The notes under the pieces were generated by a model. The model saw only the letters and a list, made by a program, of their open reading frames with translations. It did not search any database and was not told the DNA's origin. This document shows positions 58,593-64,000 of a DNA stretch of 64,000 bases, piece by piece. Within the stretch, counting starts at the first letter, position 1, and each line of letters opens with the position of its first letter. The stretch is from Planococcus citri (lineage: Eukaryota; Arthropoda; Insecta; Hemiptera; Pseudococcidae), in contig NC_088679.1 of the NCBI RefSeq assembly GCF_950023065.1, forward strand, positions 20,956,001 through 21,020,000, in the 5' to 3' direction. Made by a program: the position numbers and the translations under genes.

Positions 58593-61489
58593 GTGGTAAG
58601 TATATTCTATCCGTGCTTGCCTTGATAAAGATGCCACATCACAGCTAACCTCGGAGGGGCATATGTTATATCCACATATGCCTAACCTGCTAATACAGTA
58701 CTATTCGGAGGTATACTTCTAATGGTAACTGGTAACACTGTGTCATCCTACTCGGAGCTGCACCCACAGACATAGCCAGAAGTATGTGGAATGGCTGTTG
58801 TTTCTTCTGGCCATCAATGCAAGAGACTATCTGGCCTAATTACATTGCTTAAACGCACACATATCCACAAGGAGAGGTCTGAAATTCAAACGCTGAGTGA
58901 TTTCAACTCGATATAACCTCATACTCCAAATTAATATTCAAATGAAATCGAGGGGGTTTCATTTTTTCAAACAATCCGCGAAAATGAACCGGAAGAAGGA
59001 AGGTAGGGGACATAGGTTATAAGGTTGCTTGAAGCAAGTAGTTCTTACATCTACAAACATCACAGTACTACCTACGATTGATTTTCAAAGTAATTATAAC
59101 GAATCTACGTAGGCTACAATAAAGACAGAAAAGTAGTCCACTATACACCTAAACGAATTCTATTCTCTTTTTTTTTCAGAAATTCCACCTTAATAGCCCA
59201 GCTTTTAACCGTTTAGAAAAATTCTTACCATTTTTTATCGAGTTTGCTACGAGTTGAAAAAATCTCGAAGAAAACTTAATTTGAACTTTTCCCCCTCTTT
59301 TTACAGATATATATACGAAGCTACCTATCTGAGAATAATCGTTTTTCATGAATTTAAAAGGAAAAGGAACGCCGCTGGCAGCGATGTAGCCGCAATGCAA
59401 ACATAAGAACGACGTAAAGAAAGTTTCTTTTTTTTTACATAAGCCAATTTTTTTGAATTTTAAAACTTGCCAACTTAACAGGACGAGAGGGTTTTCCGTT
59501 TGCTCAGCTTTTAAACAAAATACATATTTTATTCAATTCTTTAGGCAAACAAATAGGCACAAAGACATAGTCACTTATCCCATATGAAGCATTGAAGCTT
59601 TCGGCTTAGAAAAAAAAAGTAATAACTTTTCAGTATTGATAAGATAAAAAGTCTACGAAATTTCATCCCCAAGTTTTTATACGCGCGAACGAGTTGGTCA
59701 TTAGAAAAAGAAGAAAAAAAGGGAGCAAAAATCTAGGGAAATTGGAAACTATACAGAATTTTGTTGTTTATTTCTTGGTGAAATTTGTTATCATCCTGAC
59801 TATATGGAGGCTTGTTAGGATTAACTAGCTTAGTAAGCTGTTAAAAAGGCAACCTTTTAGAAAAATATCTACCATAATTTTTATATAAATTACGCGGTGC
59901 CGAAAGAATAAAAGTAATTTTCTAATTAAGCTCGTCGTTTTATAAAGATGATAAAATGAAATTGCATTCAATTAACACGTTGAAATTTGCCGATAATTAG
60001 CGCAAGTATAGGAATTAATCTTCGTGTAATGCAATGAGTAACACTTGATTTAATTTTTAATTCGTGTAACGAGCTTATAGAAGAATTTTTTAAATATTAT
60101 ATAAGTCGTTTTCTGCACAATGAACATCCCCTTTGAAAAAAGTTTTATACGAAATAAGCTGGTGGAATTTGTAAATTCTGTAACTTTCTTCATTAAAACT
60201 TTACATCTAATATTTTGGCGCGTAAAAAAAAAAAATTCAAGAAGATCGCGATTACCCAAAGTAAGTAAAAGTTGTTTGTGCGTCATGGTGAAAAAAGTGT
60301 ACAGCTTGTTGCAACAAGGAAAAGAATTTCGTTCATTTTGTCTCGATTAATGAGTTCGATAAGAGAAACTTTTTTTTTTCTTACTTAGACTATTTAATTT
60401 CACCAACATATAGAGAAATTTATAGCTGGCGAAATTTCGCGTTTAAATTTATTTACCAAGCTTTTACTTAATTGCGCGAAAAATGAGATTAATTCGGCCC
60501 AAGTTTGCCTTTTGACTGTACATTTTAAACGAATAAAATCGTAAGCAATTTATGTTATCTTGTTGACGAAAACGCGCGGTGTATGTTTGTCGACTCGACT
60601 GTTCTCTCTCCGTTGTCGCCTTTAGTTTAGACTTAATTGTTCTAGAGTCTATTTAGTAGTGCTAGCGGATATATAGCTTTTATAGAGGTAAATGAACTTC
60701 ATCCTTTAAATGTGCCATATAGATAAGTTTTCCGACACAATAACATTAAACGTTCGTAATGAATTATTTTCGCTGACAACGAAATTAATCGTTTAATTTA
60801 AATGTTGGCTTTTGGAATCAATCTTTGTTATGCCTGCAATATGCCATATGCCTGATTTCAACAAACACCCAACCAAGATTGATAAATTGACAAACAAAAA
60901 ACGAAAAATTCAAGCCTACTGATGAGTTTTGTCTTCCTGTTTACTTGTAAAAGGACCACGCAAAAAAACTCACTTTGATTGACCTACATGTTGATATATT
61001 CTTGAATCCTTTTCGCATGTGTTTACATTTTCTTCCTCGTGTTTTGATTATATTTTATACCGATTTGATCAATCCTTAAAATAGATACAAATGTGCAGAT
61101 TAGGTACCTTTATATGTTTGTGGGTAACCCAGATTTATTTTTAGGAATGGTTCAAGGGCATGTCGAATGGATGAAACTGGTGCTGGAAAAATTCCATTGA
61201 AAAATAAGCTACAAGAGTTCACGTAGCAACTGTTTTGTTTTTCTCCAAATCATTTTAAATTAGGCTGGTAATTTGGGAAAATTGCAATATTTCATTCGTG
61301 TTTATGTAGTTTATATTTTCTTTCAAAGATATTTCGTGAAGAATGTTTATTCCGTTCTGAGCCCATTGAACCAGAATTTCACGAAAAATAGCTCGTACAA
61401 AGTCGTCCCCACCACCACGTTCAAGGGAAAAATGAATTGTCGAAGAATTATTCAAAAGTGACCTTGTGACCGAGCAAAATAAAATACTT
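58593..61489. other. Gene-free stretch, GC-richer at its left edge
   Basis: 58600-58900 is less AT-rich and contains phrases such as CTAACCTCGGAGGGGCATAT and ACTATTCGGAGGTATACTTC, possibly an old element, but nothing recognisable. From 58930 on it is ordinary AT-rich DNA. The frame at 59176-59400 (minus) has no recognised domain. Confidence 0.4.
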
Positions 61490-64000
61490 CGACCAAAATA
61501 TTTATTGAAGAATTTTGAGCACAAAACTGGGCCATTGTTTTTTGATAGGTGTTTTGTAAAAAGTGTCACGTGACCTATCAAAATGGATTAAAATTTTACG
61601 ATAAATTGAAATATTTCAACAAAATGGACTTGAGTATTTATGCAGAAGTTTAAGTCCATAGTCGGATTATGATTTTCGAGATTTCTAAAAAAAAGTATCA
61701 TTTGATATACGATCTATCAGAATAGGTTGACATTTATGCAGAAAATTAAAAATTTCCATCAAAAGGTAACCTTTTTTGTGCAGTTTTGAAGGATTTTTAT
61801 AACCCAAGATTGGGTGAATTTTCAAGCTTCTGGAAAAAAGTGTGATGCGACTTACTGACGTTTATCAAAATAAGGTGATGAAATTTTGACAGAACATCAA
61901 AATTTTCTTTTCGTAACTTTTTTGAGCAGTTTTCAAAGAATTTTGAGTCCGAAAAATGAAAAATTCTCATCAAAACTTTTAAAAATAAGTTTTGATGAAT
62001 TTTGAAAACCAATTTGATCGCTGTTCAGAGTTTTTGAAAAAAGTGCCATGAGACCTATCAAAATGGATTAAAATTTTGACAGAAAATTTTCTTTGAGCAT
62101 TATTGAAAAATTGTACCTACTTTTTTTTTGTTTGATTTTTGAAAACAATCTAGAAAATGATGCTTGGCTTATCAAAGTACCTACCTATGTTGAAATTATT
62201 ATAATATGAGGAAATCAATTATTTACAATCCAAAAAGCACGTCGAGCCAATTACATTTTTGAGCATTTTTGAAGAATTTTTAGTTCAAAATTGTGCCATG
62301 TTACCTATCAAAATGGGTTAAAATTTCTCATCAACTTCAAATAAAGTTTGGAAAAAAATTATTAGCGACGTAAGTAGCTTACAATGTGTACTTTCAAAAT
62401 ATACTTTCATATTTATCTTTACTTCAACTGATTTTCATAATTTTTTTCATTTTTCATAAACTGAGCCGATTTTTTGCATGGATATACTTAAATATGGACC
62501 CCTAAAATTTTTTTACCTAATTTTGATTCAATATTTTTTATAATGCCGAGAAAAGTGTTATTAACAAAGAAGACAAGTCCAAAGTGTCGAAAATGGGACC
62601 ATGATTTTTTCATTTTTCACAAACATAGCCAATGTTTTGCATGGGTATAAATATGGACCCCTAAATTTTTTTTTCACCTAATGTTGATTCAATGGTTTTT
62701 AGAATACAGAGAAAAGAAGACAAGTCCAAAGCATCGAAAAACATCTTTAAATACATTTTAATTTTCTAAAATATTTATTCATTTTTGAGAGGGTCCATAT
62801 TTGTACCCGAGTCCATATTTGTACCACTTTATGTCACTTTTCTAAATTTCAAATTTCTCCTAAAGTTTTCAACAAAAAAAATTTTTTACACAATATACTA
62901 GAGTCTTTGGCCTTTTGAATGGTATATTCGGAAAATTTTTTTGATAATTTTTTCTACCCTTTAAAGCCAAAAGGCTAGAGGGGGTCCATATTTGTACCTT
63001 CTCCTCTAATATTTCTGAAAAAACTTTTTTTGAGCAGTTCTGAAGAACTTTAGGCCTAAAAACCTGAGTTATGATTTTTAGAAGTTTTGAAAAAGTGCCA
63101 TGGAAACTACCAAAATATGTAGGTGACATTTTCAAAAGAAATTCAAAGATTTCCAACTGGAGTTTTTTTGAGCATTTTTGAAAAATTTAGCTATCTAAGA
63201 TTTGAATTTTGTTGATTTTTAGAAACTACTGGAGATAGGAGAGAGAAAATCAATCATTTAAAATAGGTACTAGGTACCTATAGTCTTGTTAAAAATTAAT
63301 TATAAACGTTTTCATATTATACTTAGAGACAAAAAAATTCGAGTAAGTAGGTATTCCTAGATACCTACATACTTAACAGCACTAAACCATTTCCAAAAAA
63401 TGAAAATAATTTCTTCGAAACTGTTCATAAAAAGTTATGACAGAAATTTTCGACTTTCTGTAAAAATTTTAACCTCGTTTTGAAATGTTGCATGGCACCT
63501 ATTTCAAAAAAATCAGAAAATCATGAACAATTTTGGGCTTAAAATTCTTGAAAAGTAGGTATCCGAAATACATTACCCTCGAAATATTTGGATTCCTCTT
63601 GCAAAATTTGATGGAAATTCTTGATCTTCGGTCGAAATTTTAACCCATTATAACAGGTTCAGTGAAAATATTTTCTAAAATCCTAAAATCACGACTTAAT
63701 TTTGAGCTTAAAATTCTTCAGAGCTAACTAACAAAAAGTTTGATATTTTTTTCATAAATTTTAACGCTTTTTCATAGATTACCTATATCTTATCTTTTTT
63801 GAAAATATCGCAAAATTAGGACTCAATTTTGAACGCAAAATTCTTCGGAAAGCTCAAAAAATATTTTCGTATGAATATTTGAATTTCTTGCAAGATTTTA
63901 ATTCATTTTGATAGGTTGTATTACACTATTTCAAAAATATAAAACGTCATGACACAATTTTGGGAATTGAAATTCTTTTAAAAATATTCAAAAAACATTT
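61490..64000. repeat. Long-period degenerate repeat (GAGCATTTTTGAAGAATTTT / ACCTATCAAAATGGATTAAAA)
   Basis: Landmark AAGTGYCAYGNGACCTATCA followed by AAATGGATTAAAATTT occurs near 61562, 62042 and 62290, with degraded copies near 61830 and 63094. Between the landmarks recur GAGCANTTTTGAAGAATTTT and CNAAAATTCTTGAAAA. Spacing is irregular (roughly 200-270 bases or multiples). It runs off the right edge of the window. All open frames here are by-products. Confidence 0.6.
62451..62745. repeat. Tandem duplication of about 163 bp
   Basis: TTTTCATAAACTGAGCCGAT at 62451 and TTTTCACAAACATAGCCAAT at 62614 start two copies that continue through GCATGG, ATATGGACCCCTAAA, TTGATTCAAT, GAGAAAAG and GAAGACAAGTCCAAAG. 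The second copy has a short deletion. The phrase GGTCCATATTTGTACC recurs just downstream (62787-62814, 62987-63000). Confidence 0.8.

Noticed and set aside
1..64000. CRISPR arrays, bacterial operons, prophage
   Set aside because: Repeats are degenerate minisatellites or TIR elements without regular spacers; short GT-AG introns and non-LTR elements show eukaryotic DNA.

Overview
This is a eukaryotic, AT-rich (roughly two thirds A+T by eye), gene-poor window. It looks like an insect nuclear genome. The retroelements are of the Jockey and RTE-like kinds, the DNA elements are pogo/Tigger-like and hAT-like non-autonomous copies, introns are very short, and TACCTA/TAGGTA microrepeats occur in almost every gene-free stretch, a habit I associate with hemipteran and lepidopteran genomes. 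A plant-sap-feeding hemipteran is my best guess; it is inference only. There is no bacterial operon, CRISPR array or canonical tRNA/rRNA gene.

Host genes: the one clear gene is a three-exon CAP/SCP-domain gene (about 36848-37605, + strand) with all four CAP cavity residues and a C-terminal membrane segment. A second, weaker host candidate is a 106-base internal exon with good splice sites (27618-27723, - strand) of an unrecognised gene. Everything else that codes is decayed retroelement or transposase: an RTE-like 3' half (1-1100, -), a pogo-type transposase DNA-binding fragment (6233-6595, -), an RNase H fragment split by an insertion (7964-8770, +), an RTE-like 3' end (12550-13245, -), a Jockey 3' end (24000-24600, +), a Jockey-superfamily fragment broken by two DNA elements (40985-43320, +) and an internally deleted RTE-like copy carrying a hAT-type insertion (49580-51432, +).

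Layout: 1-2790 retroelement remnant, foldback element and AT-rich minisatellite; 6110-8600 four non-autonomous DNA elements almost end to end; 11980-13720 AT-rich degenerate minisatellite holding a retroelement; 17413-19020 a 30-bp minisatellite organised into a 356-bp higher-order unit; 23690-26300 a 21-bp minisatellite split by a 2.2-kb block; 36848-37605 the CAP gene; 40316-43901 a complete SINE, a nested Jockey/DNA-element cluster and a hAT-type MITE; 49580-51432 the RTE-like copy; 55895-58592 an AT-rich minisatellite followed by three DNA elements; 61490-64000 a long-period degenerate repeat. The remaining stretches are AT-rich DNA in which I see no gene.

Main observations: many insertion boundaries can be read exactly from target-site duplications, so the nesting order can be reconstructed. 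The tRNA-derived SINE at 40316-40757 ends with a tail resembling the RTE-like 3' end at 51397-51432, suggesting a SINE/LINE partnership. Two palindromic elements with CATCGAC termini and 8-bp duplications, and a foldback family carrying tRNA-like segments inside its arms, are the best candidates for undescribed element families.
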